A DNA stretch of 30,782 nt from IMG/VR virus record IMGVR_UViG_3300031825_000371, positions 1 to 30,782 of that record; one strand, 5' to 3'. Source of the DNA: a virus. How positions within the stretch are numbered: position 1 is the first letter of the stretch; every line of letters starts with the position of its first letter. Shown one piece after another: positions 22,381 through 29,754 of this stretch. Under the pieces are notes generated by a model. It was not told the DNA's origin and made no database searches. It saw only the letters and a list, made by a program, of their open reading frames with translations. The translations under genes were made by a program, and so were the position numbers.

Positions 22381-23136
22381 ATGTTTACCGATATGACCGA
22401 CAACCCCTCGGCAATCCTGGCGCGGATCGATGCGCGCCTCGCCCAGTTGGACAAGACTCGCGCCGGCGCCTCGCTCGAGGCGGGTCTGAGCGACAGCGCG
22501 ATTCGCAACCTCGCCCGAAAGGCGGGGAGGGTTCCGCGCGTCGACACGCTGATGAAGCTTGCCAGCGTGCTGCAGGTCGATCCAAACTGGCTCCTCACCG
22601 GCGAGGGGGAGCTCGGCCCGGTGGAACCGAGACGCGCCGCCGCCGATCCTGGCACCGCGCCGAAGACGGCCAAGCGTAAGCCGCGGTCAGAGGTCGAGCC
22701 TGCCGACGTCGCCCTTCCTCTGCGCTCCCTCATGCCGCGCGACGTGCCGGTCTACGGCACCGCGGCCGGATCGATTGTGGGGGCGTTCGAAATGGATGGG
22801 ATCGTCGACTATGTCCGCCGGCCGCCGGCCGTCATGGCGGCACCGGACGTCTATGCGCTCTACATCACCGGAGAGAGCATGGCGCCCGCCTACAGGCCCG
22901 GCGATCTCGTCTTCGTGCACCCCGGCCGCCCGGTCCGGGTTGGCGATATCGTCATCGTGCAGACCCGCGACTTCGACTCGGCGCCGATCCAATCCTACAT
23001 CAAGGAACTCGTTCGCCGCACCGAAGGATCGCTCCGGCTGCATCAGTACAACCCCGTCGCAACCATCGACATTTCTCGCGAGACGGTGGTTGCCGTCCAC
23101 CGGGTCTTGAGCCTGGCCGAACTGTTCGGGGTCTGA
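22381..23136 (+). CDS. CI-like repressor with S24 (LexA-type) autocleavage domain
   Basis: A 251-residue protein from the ATG at 22381; an ATG at 22393 is equally possible. The N-terminal helix-turn-helix is at about 10-70 (LSDSAIRNLARKAGRVPRVD, then WLLTGEGE). A linker rich in Pro/Lys follows. The S24 domain has DVPVYGTAAG (likely cleavage region Ala-Gly near 125), GESMAPAYRPGDLVFV with nucleophile Ser166, and SYIKELVRR with Lys208. It should maintain lysogeny and self-cleave on RecA activation after DNA damage. Operators are the TACCGAT motifs on either side. Confidence 0.9.
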   Translation: MFTDMTDNPSAILARIDARLAQLDKTRAGASLEAGLSDSAIRNLARKAGRVPRVDTLMKLASVLQVDPNWLLTGEGELGPVEPRRAAADPGTAPKTAKRKPRSEVEPADVALPLRSLMPRDVPVYGTAAGSIVGAFEMDGIVDYVRRPPAVMAAPDVYALYITGESMAPAYRPGDLVFVHPGRPVRVGDIVIVQTRDFDSAPIQSYIKELVRRTEGSLRLHQYNPVATIDISRETVVAVHRVLSLAELFGV

Positions 23137-23140
23137 AGTC

Positions 23141-23617
23141 TCACGGGCGGCGATAGGCCACCACCCGGCCGGTGTTGAAGGTCCGGTGGTCGATGGTCTG
23201 CTTCAGGTTGAGCACCATCATATCCGCGCCCGGCGTTAGCCAACCCTCAATTGCTTGCTCGTTCGTACCGACCTCATCCCTCGGATAGTCGATCGAGAGA
23301 TGTCCGGTGCCACCGATCGCGCATGACTCGTCAAGGTGAAGCCGAAGCCGAAGCCGGTGAGGACTGTCGAAGCCTCGATAACAGAAACCAGACAATGACG
23401 ACCCGCGACGGGAAAGCTTGACATCGCATTCTAGACTGAACTCGAACAATTCCACCGGCGGCTTATCGCGGTAGGTCTTAAGCGCGATACTCCAGTTTAT
23501 CGTGGTGGCCCACTCCCCTCCGAGGTGCTCCCCGGAGCACTTCGGCCCCGCGACCGCCGGCCCCGCGATCAGCGAACACACAACCGCCGCGTAGAACAAA
23601 CGCATCCTTTGCGCCAT
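23141..23617 (-). CDS. Exported protein of unknown function (signal peptide)
   Basis: 158 residues from the ATG at 23617, with AGGGAG ten bases upstream. The N-terminus MRLFYAAVVCSLIAGPAVAG is a typical signal peptide with cleavage after AVA. The mature part has four cysteines (for example PKCSGEH and GFCYRGF) and a beta-rich body, consistent with a periplasmic disulfide-bonded protein. GC is lower than nearby phage genes. It converges on the cI gene with a four-base gap. Position beside the repressor suggests expression in lysogens. Confidence 0.6.
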   Translation of the reverse strand: MAQRMRLFYAAVVCSLIAGPAVAGPKCSGEHLGGEWATTINWSIALKTYRDKPPVELFEFSLECDVKLSRRGSSLSGFCYRGFDSPHRLRLRLHLDESCAIGGTGHLSIDYPRDEVGTNEQAIEGWLTPGADMMVLNLKQTIDHRTFNTGRVVAYRRP

Positions 23618-23631
23618 CACGTTCGCGCTCC

Positions 23632-23967
23632 CTATACGGACGACTTCGCCACAAGCACATATCCGCGCTGCGCCATACACCCCTTGGCGATCGCCAGCAG
23701 CCCGGCCGCACGTTGATCGAGGATCACCTGGGCCGAAAGCGCACCGAGCAAGCCACGGTAGTAGATCGGCTCCATGCCGACGGCCGCCTTCTGCATCTCG
23801 CCTTCGCATATCGTTCGATCTAGATCGAACTGCGCAGTCAGCGCCGGATTGCCGGTGATGATCTGTCCGTCGGTCCTCGCCCAAACATGGGTCGCGTTCG
23901 TCGTCTGCGTCGTCGTTTGACAGCCCGCCAACAGGCAGACGACCGCCACCATCGCGACCCGCTTCAT
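23632..23967 (-). CDS. Small lipoprotein of unknown function
   Basis: 111 residues from the ATG at 23967: MKRVAMVAVVCLLAGC, a lipoprotein signal with lipobox LAGC and Cys16 as lipidation site. The mature protein is Thr-rich at first, then helical with SAQVILDQRAAGLLAIAKGC. The start is chosen because it begins exactly at the signal peptide; the frame is open further upstream. It lies 14 bases upstream of the signal-peptide gene and is probably co-transcribed. A surface role such as superinfection exclusion is speculation. Confidence 0.62.
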   Translation of the reverse strand: MKRVAMVAVVCLLAGCQTTTQTTNATHVWARTDGQIITGNPALTAQFDLDRTICEGEMQKAAVGMEPIYYRGLLGALSAQVILDQRAAGLLAIAKGCMAQRGYVLVAKSSV

Positions 23968-24042
23968 TGTAGCCCCCGCCGCAGCGTGCCCTACCCAGAC
24001 GCGAGTGTCGCGCGAGCACACCCTCGCGTCGAGCGGATACGC

Positions 24043-24100
24043 TACCGATCGGTTTTTCTATCGATCCAGCTTGACAGCGGTATTTGTACCGATTTACCGT
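24043..24100 (+). promoter_or_regulatory. Promoter/operator of the plus-strand operon
   Basis: TTGACA (24071-24076) and TACCGT (24095-24100), spacer 18, match the leftward cro promoter in spacing and in the TACCGTCC end. TACCGAT occurs at 24043-24049, within the perfect palindrome ACCGATCGGT (24044-24053), and again at 24087-24093 inside the spacer. A 20-bp box (24051-24070) matches 16 of 20 bases of the box at 22344-22363. Start of transcription near 24107 leaves a short leader with GGGAGA. Repression by CI is inferred. Confidence 0.65.
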
Positions 24101-24125
24101 CCTCCCATCACTCGGGAGAACGAGC

Positions 24126-24419
24126 ATGCCCCAACGCCTTCACACCACCCCGCCGCCCTTCGCCTTCCGCATCGTCCCGCCGGCGCCGCTGCAGCAGCGC
24201 GTCGCGGCGGCGCGCATCGCCGGCCCGGAGTCCGTCGCGGCCCTGATGGTCGAGCGGCTCGCCGGCGCGGGCGTCGACGTCACCGTCACGGCCGCCGATC
24301 TCCGCGCCGACGGCTTCACCGCCCGCGAGATCGACAAGCTCGGCCCCGCCGCCGTCGCCCGCGCCGGCGGCGTCCTCGCCCGCCGCGAGGCCGAGCGCAC
24401 CGTCGGGCGGGCCGCGTGA
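24126..24419 (+). CDS. Small phage protein of unknown function (97 aa)
   Basis: 97 residues from the ATG at 24126, with GGGAGA six bases upstream. The open frame starts earlier (24084), but that would lie across the promoter. The N-terminus is Pro-rich; residues 20-85 are helical (PESVAALMVERLAGAGVDV and TAREIDKLGPAAVARAGGV). The second part hints at a small DNA- or protein-binding fold. First gene of the plus-strand operon. Its stop overlaps the next start as TGATG. No family recognised. Confidence 0.6.
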   Translation: MPQRLHTTPPPFAFRIVPPAPLQQRVAAARIAGPESVAALMVERLAGAGVDVTVTAADLRADGFTAREIDKLGPAAVARAGGVLARREAERTVGRAA

Positions 24420-24790
24420 TGGACGCCGAAACCGCCGTTCTCGACGAAGCCGCCCGCGTCATGTACGCGGCGTTCGGCTCCGTGTTCGCCAAGCACGCGG
24501 CGGCGGCCGACGCCGCCGGCACCCCGCCGCCCTGCCCGTCATGCCTGCTCCGGCGGCTGGCGCGCGACATGCTGGCGACCTCGCTCGCCTCCGATGCCTT
24601 CGCCGCCGCGGCGGTGCCGGGCGCCCCGACGAGCCGCGAGATCAACGCCGTGATGACGCGGGAGAGCGTGATGCTCTCGCGCGCCGTCTGCCTCGCGATG
24701 GAGATCGCGGCAGCCGACATCGCGTCCGAAGGCGTGCGCGCCGGCGAGGACATGCCCGCCGCTCCAGGAGGCAGCCATGTCCACCACTGA
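24419..24790 (+). CDS. Small cysteine-containing phage protein (123 aa)
   Basis: 123 residues (MDAETAVLDEAARVMYAAFG). Helical and Ala-rich with one CPSC pair (Cys39, Cys42) that could bind a metal with other residues. It ends GGSHVHH, a His cluster. The start shares a base with the preceding stop. It overlaps the following membrane protein gene by 14 bases. No family is recognised and no function assigned. Confidence 0.58.
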   Translation: MDAETAVLDEAARVMYAAFGSVFAKHAAAADAAGTPPPCPSCLLRRLARDMLATSLASDAFAAAAVPGAPTSREINAVMTRESVMLSRAVCLAMEIAAADIASEGVRAGEDMPAAPGGSHVHH

Positions 24791-24983
24791 CACCACCCCA
24801 GCTCCCTCGCCGAGGCTTTCGATGCTTCCCTCGGCGCACCTCCTGGCGGGGCGTCGGCCCCGCCGGGCCTTTCTTCGGGCGGCGGCTAGCCTCGCCGGCG
24901 ACATCGCCGCCTTCATCGTCTCGCTCGCGCTGGCGCTGGCGATCTTCGCCGTCGTCGTCGTCGCCGTCGGAGCGCTGCCGTGA
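24777..24983 (+). CDS. Small single-pass membrane protein (68 aa)
   Basis: 68 residues (MSTTDTTPAPSPRLSMLPSA). A basic stretch (GRRPRRAFLR) precedes one strong membrane helix at about 40-66, ending at the C-terminus (SLALALAIFAVVVVAVG). The positive-inside rule suggests the N-terminus in the cytoplasm. It overlaps both neighbours (14 bases, then GTGA). Such tiny membrane proteins in phage early operons can act in exclusion or in host membrane changes; there is no specific evidence here. Confidence 0.5.
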   Translation: MSTTDTTPAPSPRLSMLPSAHLLAGRRPRRAFLRAAASLAGDIAAFIVSLALALAIFAVVVVAVGALP

Positions 24984-25165
24984 GCCCGGCCATGGCGGCG
25001 ATCGCCGCCACCCTGCACGCCGTCGGCGTGGCGCTCGCCACGGTCGCCGTCGCGCTGGCCGCGGCCGACCTCCGCCTTGAAGCGCCGAAGCGCGCCGACC
25101 GCCTCCCGCTCCTCCTTCCCGACTGCCGACTGCCCACTGCCGACTGCCGGCCGGAGGCCAAATGA
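24980..25165 (+). CDS. Second small membrane protein with heptamer-repeat tail (61 aa)
   Basis: 61 residues from a GTG at 24980 overlapping the previous stop; the ATG at 24989 is the alternative. One membrane helix (AATLHAVGVALATVAVALAA) is followed by a basic stretch. The last 15 residues (DCRLPTADCRPEAK region) come from the heptamer repeat at 25121-25148, so the original C-terminus has probably been replaced. Its stop overlaps the cupin-like start (ATGA). Confidence 0.45.
   Translation: MSPAMAAIAATLHAVGVALATVAVALAAADLRLEAPKRADRLPLLLPDCRLPTADCRPEAK
25121..25148. repeat. Single-arm heptamer repeat
   Basis: Four heptamers GACTGCC, GACTGCC, CACTGCC, GACTGCC in tandem, preceded by CTTCC. It equals the right arm of the element at 20357-20478 apart from the first base of one or two heptamers. 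Here no inverted partner lies nearby. It forms the 3' end of a small membrane protein gene and stops 13 bases before the next start. Confidence 0.85.
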
Positions 25166-25683
25166 TCCGCGTTCCCGCCCCCGTCCTCCGCCGCCTGCGC
25201 GCCCGCGCCGAACGGGCGATGGCCGCCCGCGTGCCCGACTTCGTCGTCGGCGGCGCCGAGAACCCCTATCTGCTGCGCTGGCACGGCCTCCGCCGCAACG
25301 CCGTCGGCAACGTCTACCTGCACGACTTCCGCCGCGACGACGACGACCGCGCCCTGCACGACCACCCGTGGCCGTCGCTGTCGATCTGCCTCGCCGGCAT
25401 GATGCGCGAGACCTACGCGCCGCGAAGCATCTGGTCGCGCACCGGCGACGACCCGCGCGACCCGACCCTGCACCGCACCCGCGTCGTCGCCGCCGGCGAC
25501 GTCGTCTGGCGCGGCCCGCGCTTCGCCCACCGCCTCGAGGTGGTGGCGCGGCCCGCCCTCACTTTCTTCCTCACCGGCCCGCGCGTCCGCGAGTGGGGCT
25601 TCTGGTGCCCGCAGGGCTTCCGCCCCTGGCAGCAGTTCGTCGCGCCGCACGACAAGGGCGATGTCGGGAGGGGCTGCGAATGA
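25162..25683 (+). CDS. Cupin-like phage protein
   Basis: 173 residues. A double-stranded beta-helix pattern: NVYLHDFRRDDDDRALHDHP with His66 and His68, SLSICLAGMMRETYAP, VVAAGDVVWRGPRFAHRLEV with His123, then LTFFLTGPRVREWGFWCP and a conserved PQGFRPW. The two histidines and GD turn fit a metal-binding cupin. Homologous proteins recur in early regions of high-GC temperate phages. Substrate is unknown. Start overlaps the upstream stop; its stop overlaps the next start (ATGA). Confidence 0.68.
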   Translation: MIRVPAPVLRRLRARAERAMAARVPDFVVGGAENPYLLRWHGLRRNAVGNVYLHDFRRDDDDRALHDHPWPSLSICLAGMMRETYAPRSIWSRTGDDPRDPTLHRTRVVAAGDVVWRGPRFAHRLEVVARPALTFFLTGPRVREWGFWCPQGFRPWQQFVAPHDKGDVGRGCE

Positions 25684-26207
25684 AGCCCCTTCTCATCCTC
25701 GCCGCCCCGCCGCACGGCGGCGCCGGCCTCGTCGCGGACATGCTCGCCGCCGGCGGCGTCAGGGTCGTCACCCCGGACGCCCTCACGCGCAGCGACGCGA
25801 AGCGCCACGGCGTCGCCGTCGTCGTGCGGGAGCCGATCATCGTTCCGGTCGTCGCGGCGCTGGCGTGGCCGCGTCTCGCCGTCGTCGTCGAGCGCGGCCT
25901 CGTCGCCCATGCTCGCCGCCGAATGGCGTCCCTCCTCACCACCCGGCCGGAGCTCGCCGCCGGTGCCGCCGCGCCGCCCTCGGCCGCCGTCGTCGCCGCG
26001 CACCGCGCGCAGGAGGCGATGCGCCGGGCGGTGAAGGCGAGCGGCACGCCCCTCATCCGCCTTTCCTTCGAGGCCGCCCTCGAGGATCCGCACGCCGCCG
26101 CTCGCACGCTGGCGACGACCCTCGCCCCGTGGTGGCCGGCCCTCGACGCCGCCGCCATGGCCGCCGCCGTCCGCCGGCCGGCGGCGGCGGAGATCTCCGC
26201 CCTCTGA
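25680..26207 (+). CDS. P-loop / sulfotransferase-like protein
   Basis: 175 residues (MKPLLILAAPPHGGAGLVAD). The start, a hydrophobic strand followed by APPHGGAGLVADMLAAGG at 8-25, resembles the PAPS-binding loop of sulfotransferase-like P-loop proteins. GTPLIRLSFEAALEDPHAAA near 122-141 resembles their conserved second strand plus helix. It is shorter than full sulfotransferases (about 250-300). Activity is not claimed. It is coupled to the cupin-like gene by ATGA, so the two may function together. Confidence 0.5.
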   Translation: MKPLLILAAPPHGGAGLVADMLAAGGVRVVTPDALTRSDAKRHGVAVVVREPIIVPVVAALAWPRLAVVVERGLVAHARRRMASLLTTRPELAAGAAAPPSAAVVAAHRAQEAMRRAVKASGTPLIRLSFEAALEDPHAAARTLATTLAPWWPALDAAAMAAAVRRPAAAEISAL

Positions 26208-26238
26208 GCCCCGCTGCCGCACCCGAAGGGAGCACCCC

Positions 26239-26583
26239 GTGAAGAAGATCCGCGACGCCACCACCCTCATCGGCATGCTCGAGCGCGGCGAGCTCGCCGA
26301 GGAGCTGTCGAACACCCTCGTCGACACGCTGCGCACGCTGAAGGACATCGCCGGCGGCAAGAAGGACGTGAAGGCGAAGGGCGAAGTCTCGCTCAAGCTC
26401 TCGCTCGCCGTCGACGGCGACGCCGTCACCATTCACGCGGAGGTGTCGTCGAAGACGCCGAAGGCGCCGCGCGGCTCGTCCTTCTTCTTCGTCACCGACG
26501 ACGGCGAGATCACCACCGAGCACCCCCGCCAGCGCGACATGTTCGGGCCGCGCGAGGCGGAGTTGCCCGCGCGCAGTTCCTGA
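26239..26583 (+). CDS. Phage protein preceding DUF2303 gene (114 aa)
   Basis: 114 residues with a GTG start at 26239 and AGGGAG at good spacing. N-terminal helix (TTLIGMLERGELAEELSNTL), a lysine-rich turn (GGKKDVKAKGE), a beta hairpin (VSLKLSLAVDGDAVTIHAEV) and a C-terminal RQRDMFG. It lies 37 bases before the DUF2303 gene. Similar small proteins are regularly placed next to YfdQ genes in prophages, suggesting a shared process, but the function is unknown. Confidence 0.62.
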   Translation: MKKIRDATTLIGMLERGELAEELSNTLVDTLRTLKDIAGGKKDVKAKGEVSLKLSLAVDGDAVTIHAEVSSKTPKAPRGSSFFFVTDDGEITTEHPRQRDMFGPREAELPARSS

Positions 26584-26620
26584 CGATCCGTCCAGCCCCA
26601 GCCCCGCGAAAGGGAAGCCC

Positions 26621-27556
26621 ATGACCAAGAGCGCTCTGCCGGAGACCCTGCCGAACGATGCCGCCGTTCGGCTCATCGCCGATCTCGGCCGCGACGCGAA
26701 CGGCTACGAGCTCGTCCTCGTCCCCACCACCGGCCTCGGGCCGGGCCTGCCCGCGGTCGTGCCGGCGATCTTCAACCGCCACACCGGCCGTCTCGATAGC
26801 CTGCGCGACGAGTTGGAGCGCTACCGTCTCGACCCGGCGCGACGGCGCGGCACGGCGACCGCGACGACGCTCGCCTCGTTCATGGATATCGTCTCGCGCG
26901 TCGCCAACACCGAGAGCGTCATCTTCGCCCGCACCGAGTGGCCGAACCCGAAGCTGACCGCGGTCATCGACTATCATCAGGCCGGCCCGGCCGGCCTGCC
27001 CCGCCACGGGGAGCACCGCGTCGTCTATTCCTTCCCGGTCACGCCGGAGTTCCAGGCCTGGATCGCGACGAACGGCAAGCCGCTCGACCAGGGCGGGTTC
27101 GCCGCCTTCGTCGAGGAGCACGCGGCCGAGATGTCGAGCCCGATGGACATCGAGCGGGCCGAGCTCGAGCCCCTGTTCCAGACGAAGTTCGCCACCCCGG
27201 CCGAGATGGTGCAGCTCGCGCGCGGCCTGACGATCCACGTCGCCGGCAAGGTCCGCAACACGCTCACGCTGCAGTCGGGCGAATCGGAGATCGTCTTCGT
27301 CGAGGAGCACCAGGATTCTCGCGGCGAGAAGATCCTCGTCCCCGGCCTGTTCATGATCTCGATTCCCGTCTTCCTCGACGGGATGCCCGTGCGCATTCCC
27401 GCTCGCCTGCGCTACCGCGCCCGCGAGGGCCAGATCACCTGGTTCTACCAACTCTACCTGTGGGAGCGGTGGGTGCGCGAGCGTGTCGTCGAGGATCTGC
27501 GCACCGCCGCCAAGCGCACCGGCCTGCCGACCTTCGAAGGCGCGCCGGAGGCCTGA
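26621..27556 (+). CDS. DUF2303 family protein (YfdQ-like)
   Basis: 311 residues, with AAGGGA upstream of the ATG. The family pattern is clear: a start around AAVRLIADLGRDANGYELVLVP, ATTLASFMDIVSRVANTESVIFA, TAVIDYHQAGPAGLPRHGEHRVVY (cited here in parts: TAVIDYHQAG and RHGEHRVVY), WIATNGKPLDQGGFAAFVEE, and C-terminal IPARLRYRAREGQITWFYQL. DUF2303/YfdQ proteins are common in temperate phages and prophages of Proteobacteria; their biochemical role is not established. It sits in the middle of the plus-strand operon. Confidence 0.88.
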   Translation: MTKSALPETLPNDAAVRLIADLGRDANGYELVLVPTTGLGPGLPAVVPAIFNRHTGRLDSLRDELERYRLDPARRRGTATATTLASFMDIVSRVANTESVIFARTEWPNPKLTAVIDYHQAGPAGLPRHGEHRVVYSFPVTPEFQAWIATNGKPLDQGGFAAFVEEHAAEMSSPMDIERAELEPLFQTKFATPAEMVQLARGLTIHVAGKVRNTLTLQSGESEIVFVEEHQDSRGEKILVPGLFMISIPVFLDGMPVRIPARLRYRAREGQITWFYQLYLWERWVRERVVEDLRTAAKRTGLPTFEGAPEA

Positions 27557-27559
27557 CCG

Positions 27560-27841
27560 ATGGCCCGCCCCGCCGCCAGACCGTCGACCCGGCCGGCAAT
27601 CCTGCCGGCCGAGACCGAGCGCCGGCTCGCCGCCGAGCTCGCACGGGTCGATGCGCTGGCGGCGGCCTGGGCCGAGGCCGCCGCGCCGCGGTCCAACCAC
27701 TGCCCGGCGGATGCGCGCCGGGCAGTGGCCCGCATCCGCCTCATCCGCGACGAGGCGCTCGGCCGCCTCGGCCGCGCCGCCCCGTCCGATCTCCCCGCCG
27801 CCGCCGAGGCGGCGATCGCCACCTTGCAGAGGATCACGTGA
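27560..27841 (+). CDS. Small Ala-rich protein of unknown function (93 aa)
   Basis: 93 residues (MARPAARPSTRPAILPAETE), three bases after the DUF2303 stop. Predicted to be helical throughout (ETERRLAAELARVDALAAAW) with one cysteine. Its TGA shares a base with the next ATG. The composition is near what random GC-rich frames give, but tight coupling on both sides supports it. No family recognised. Confidence 0.5.
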   Translation: MARPAARPSTRPAILPAETERRLAAELARVDALAAAWAEAAAPRSNHCPADARRAVARIRLIRDEALGRLGRAAPSDLPAAAEAAIATLQRIT

Positions 27842-28209
27842 TGCCCCGTGACCGCGCCCGCCTCGTCGAGCTTCTCGCCAGCGTCAACCCGACGCCCGCC
27901 GGCGACCACCTCGCCGGCCTCTGCCACGAAGCCGCGGCGATGCTCGCCGGCGAGACCGAGGGCGTCGCCTTTCCGGTCGGGACCGAGGTCGAGAAGCTCG
28001 GCGGCGACTACACCTTCGCCGGCCCGGTCGTCGGCGTCGTTCGCAAGCGCGCCGGCGCCGTCCGCTACGTCGTCGAGGATGACCGCGGCGCGCTGCACAT
28101 CTTCCGCGGCGAGCAGCTGCGCAGGCCGCCCCAGGCCACCATCGGCATCGGATGGGCGGTGCCGTCCGCCGATCCGATCTTCCGCACCTCCATGCTTCGG
28201 GAGGCCTGA
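27841..28209 (+). CDS. Phage protein of unknown function (122 aa)
   Basis: 122 residues (MPRDRARLVELLASVNPTPA). An N-terminal helical part (GDHLAGLCHEAAAMLAGETE) is followed by a small beta-barrel-like part: VGTEVEKLGGDYTFAGPVV, RYVVEDDRGALHIFRGEQL. The second part resembles an SH3-like fold found in many small phage proteins that act as hydrolase-inhibitor or binding modules. No firm family. The open frame further upstream (from 26938) is a shadow of DUF2303. Confidence 0.58.
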   Translation: MPRDRARLVELLASVNPTPAGDHLAGLCHEAAAMLAGETEGVAFPVGTEVEKLGGDYTFAGPVVGVVRKRAGAVRYVVEDDRGALHIFRGEQLRRPPQATIGIGWAVPSADPIFRTSMLREA

Positions 28210-28212
28210 CCC

Positions 28213-29304
28213 ATGGGCGCCATCACGTCGATCGAGTGGACCGATGCATCCTGGACCATGATCCGTGCCCGCAACCGCGCGACCGGCAAGGCCGGATGGC
28301 ATTGCACCCACGTGAGCGAGGCGTGCCGCAACTGCTACGCCGAGCGCCGCAATAGGTGGATCGGCACCGGCCTCGCCTTCAAGCCGGGGCACTTGAAGGA
28401 TGTCGAGATCTTCCTCGACGAGGCGATGCTCCTCGCCCCGCTGCGCTGGCGGAAGCCGCGGAAGATCTTCGTCTGTTCGATGACGGACCTGTTCGGCGAC
28501 TTCGTCAGCGACGAGATGATCGACAAGGTGTTCGCCGTCATGGCGCTCTGCCCGCAGCACATCTTCCAGGTGCTGACGAAGCGGCCGGAGCGGATGCAGG
28601 CGTACATGGACAGCGCCTGCGGCCGGATCGCCGACACGATCATCGCGGCGCGTCGCGAGCGGGGGGACGCCGACATGGTGATTGTGCCCCTGCCGCACGT
28701 GACACCGGGCCGCCCTTGGTGGCCCCTCCCCAACGTGTGGCTCGGCACCTCCGCCGAGGACCAGGCGACGGCCGACGCGCGCATCCCCGAGCTGCTGGCG
28801 ACGCCGGCGGCCGTGCGGTTCGTGAGTGCCGAGCCGATGCTCGGGCCTATCGACTTTCTCGATATCCCATGGCCGTCGGACCGCCCCCGCTTCCCGGCAA
28901 GCGATGACATCTCCGATGGGAGATCGGCATTGCACATGATCGAAGGCACCAGGATCGACTGGGTGATCTGCGGCGGCGAGAGCGGCCCGCACGCCCGGCC
29001 GATGCACCCCGACTGGGCGCGCGCGCTGCGCGACCAGTGCGCCGCCGCCGGCGTGCCGTTCTTCTTCAAGCAATGGGGGGAGTGGGCGCCGGAGGATGGG
29101 ACCAGCGGTGTTCATCCAGACGGCTGCTATTTCGATTCCGGCCATCCGCGATGGATCGGCCGGGCCATAGGCTACGATGGTGCTACTGCGCGGAGCGCCG
29201 ACGAAGCGGCCCCGCCGCACGCCTTTCTTCGCCGTGTCGGCAAGAAAGCTGCCGGCCGCATCCTCGACGGCCGCACCCACGACGATCTGCCGTCGAGGGC
29301 TTGA
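28213..29304 (+). CDS. DUF5131 / phage Gp37-Gp68 family protein
   Basis: 363 residues with GGGAGG upstream. IEWTDASWTM opens the protein, then a cysteine cluster CTHVSEACRNCYAER (Cys31, Cys38, Cys41; CX6CX2C), KIFVCSMTDLFGDFV, IFQVLTKRPERM, WLGTSAEDQATADARI, RFVSAEPMLGPID, DWVICGGESGPHARPMHPDW and FFFKQWGEW. This series defines the Gp37/Gp68 family, which has a radical-SAM-like barrel and cysteine cluster. Substrate is unknown. It is three bases after the previous stop and just before the excisionase-like gene. Confidence 0.9.
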   Translation: MGAITSIEWTDASWTMIRARNRATGKAGWHCTHVSEACRNCYAERRNRWIGTGLAFKPGHLKDVEIFLDEAMLLAPLRWRKPRKIFVCSMTDLFGDFVSDEMIDKVFAVMALCPQHIFQVLTKRPERMQAYMDSACGRIADTIIAARRERGDADMVIVPLPHVTPGRPWWPLPNVWLGTSAEDQATADARIPELLATPAAVRFVSAEPMLGPIDFLDIPWPSDRPRFPASDDISDGRSALHMIEGTRIDWVICGGESGPHARPMHPDWARALRDQCAAAGVPFFFKQWGEWAPEDGTSGVHPDGCYFDSGHPRWIGRAIGYDGATARSADEAAPPHAFLRRVGKKAAGRILDGRTHDDLPSRA

Positions 29305-29307
29305 CCG

Positions 29308-29754
29308 ATGATCGAGCCCGTCCACACGATCGACGAGGTCGCGGCCCTGCTGCGGGTCGGACGGCGGACGCTCGACGGATGGCTCGCCGAGGATGCGAGG
29401 CGCCGCCCGTCGGAGCAGCGCCTGCAGTTCCACCGCTGGCGCGGAAGGAAGCGCGTATGGACGGAAACCCAGGTGGCGGCGCTGGCGGCGGCGATCGAGG
29501 CGCGAAGCGCCCCGGGCGCCGAGCCCGCGGAATCGCGGTCATCGAGCGAGGCGGCTTCTGGCACGTCGTCGGCACCGTCGTCGCTCGCGGACGCTCTGTC
29601 CGCGTCCGAAAGAGTACTGGCCTTGCGGCCCGGCGGGATCTCTACGACACCGCGTGGGACGAAGCCCGGCGCATCGAGGCCGAGATCATCGGCGAGATCA
29701 CCGGGGCGCGACGACCGGGTGATTTCCTTTCCGTCGCGGCAGAACGCTACCTGA
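29308..29754 (+). CDS. Excisionase-like DNA-binding protein
   Basis: 148 residues. The first 65 form a MerR/AlpA-type helix-turn-helix: VHTIDEVAALLRVGRRTLDG, then HRWRGRKRVWTETQVAALAA. This is the usual fold of phage Xis proteins and its place before the integrase fits. The remaining 80 residues are Ser/Ala/Arg-rich and overlap the integrase reading frame by almost 300 bases, so the C-terminal tail may be non-conserved or the product of a frameshift. GAGGG precedes the start. Alternatively it is a small transcription regulator. Confidence 0.65.
   Translation: MIEPVHTIDEVAALLRVGRRTLDGWLAEDARRRPSEQRLQFHRWRGRKRVWTETQVAALAAAIEARSAPGAEPAESRSSSEAASGTSSAPSSLADALSASERVLALRPGGISTTPRGTKPGASRPRSSARSPGRDDRVISFPSRQNAT

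Noticed and set aside
24005-24790. Longer 5' extension of the 123-residue protein
   Set aside because: The extension runs through the promoter and the preceding gene in a shadow frame; the TGATG-coupled ATG at 24419 is the better start.
25077-26207. 376-codon ORF fused to the P-loop protein
   Set aside because: The first 200 codons are Pro/Arg-rich shadow of the cupin-like gene; the ATGA-coupled start at 25680 gives a normal protein.
27454-29433. Very long minus-strand frames opposite DUF5131 and the integrase
   Set aside because: They are antisense shadows; the plus strand carries the complete family motifs.
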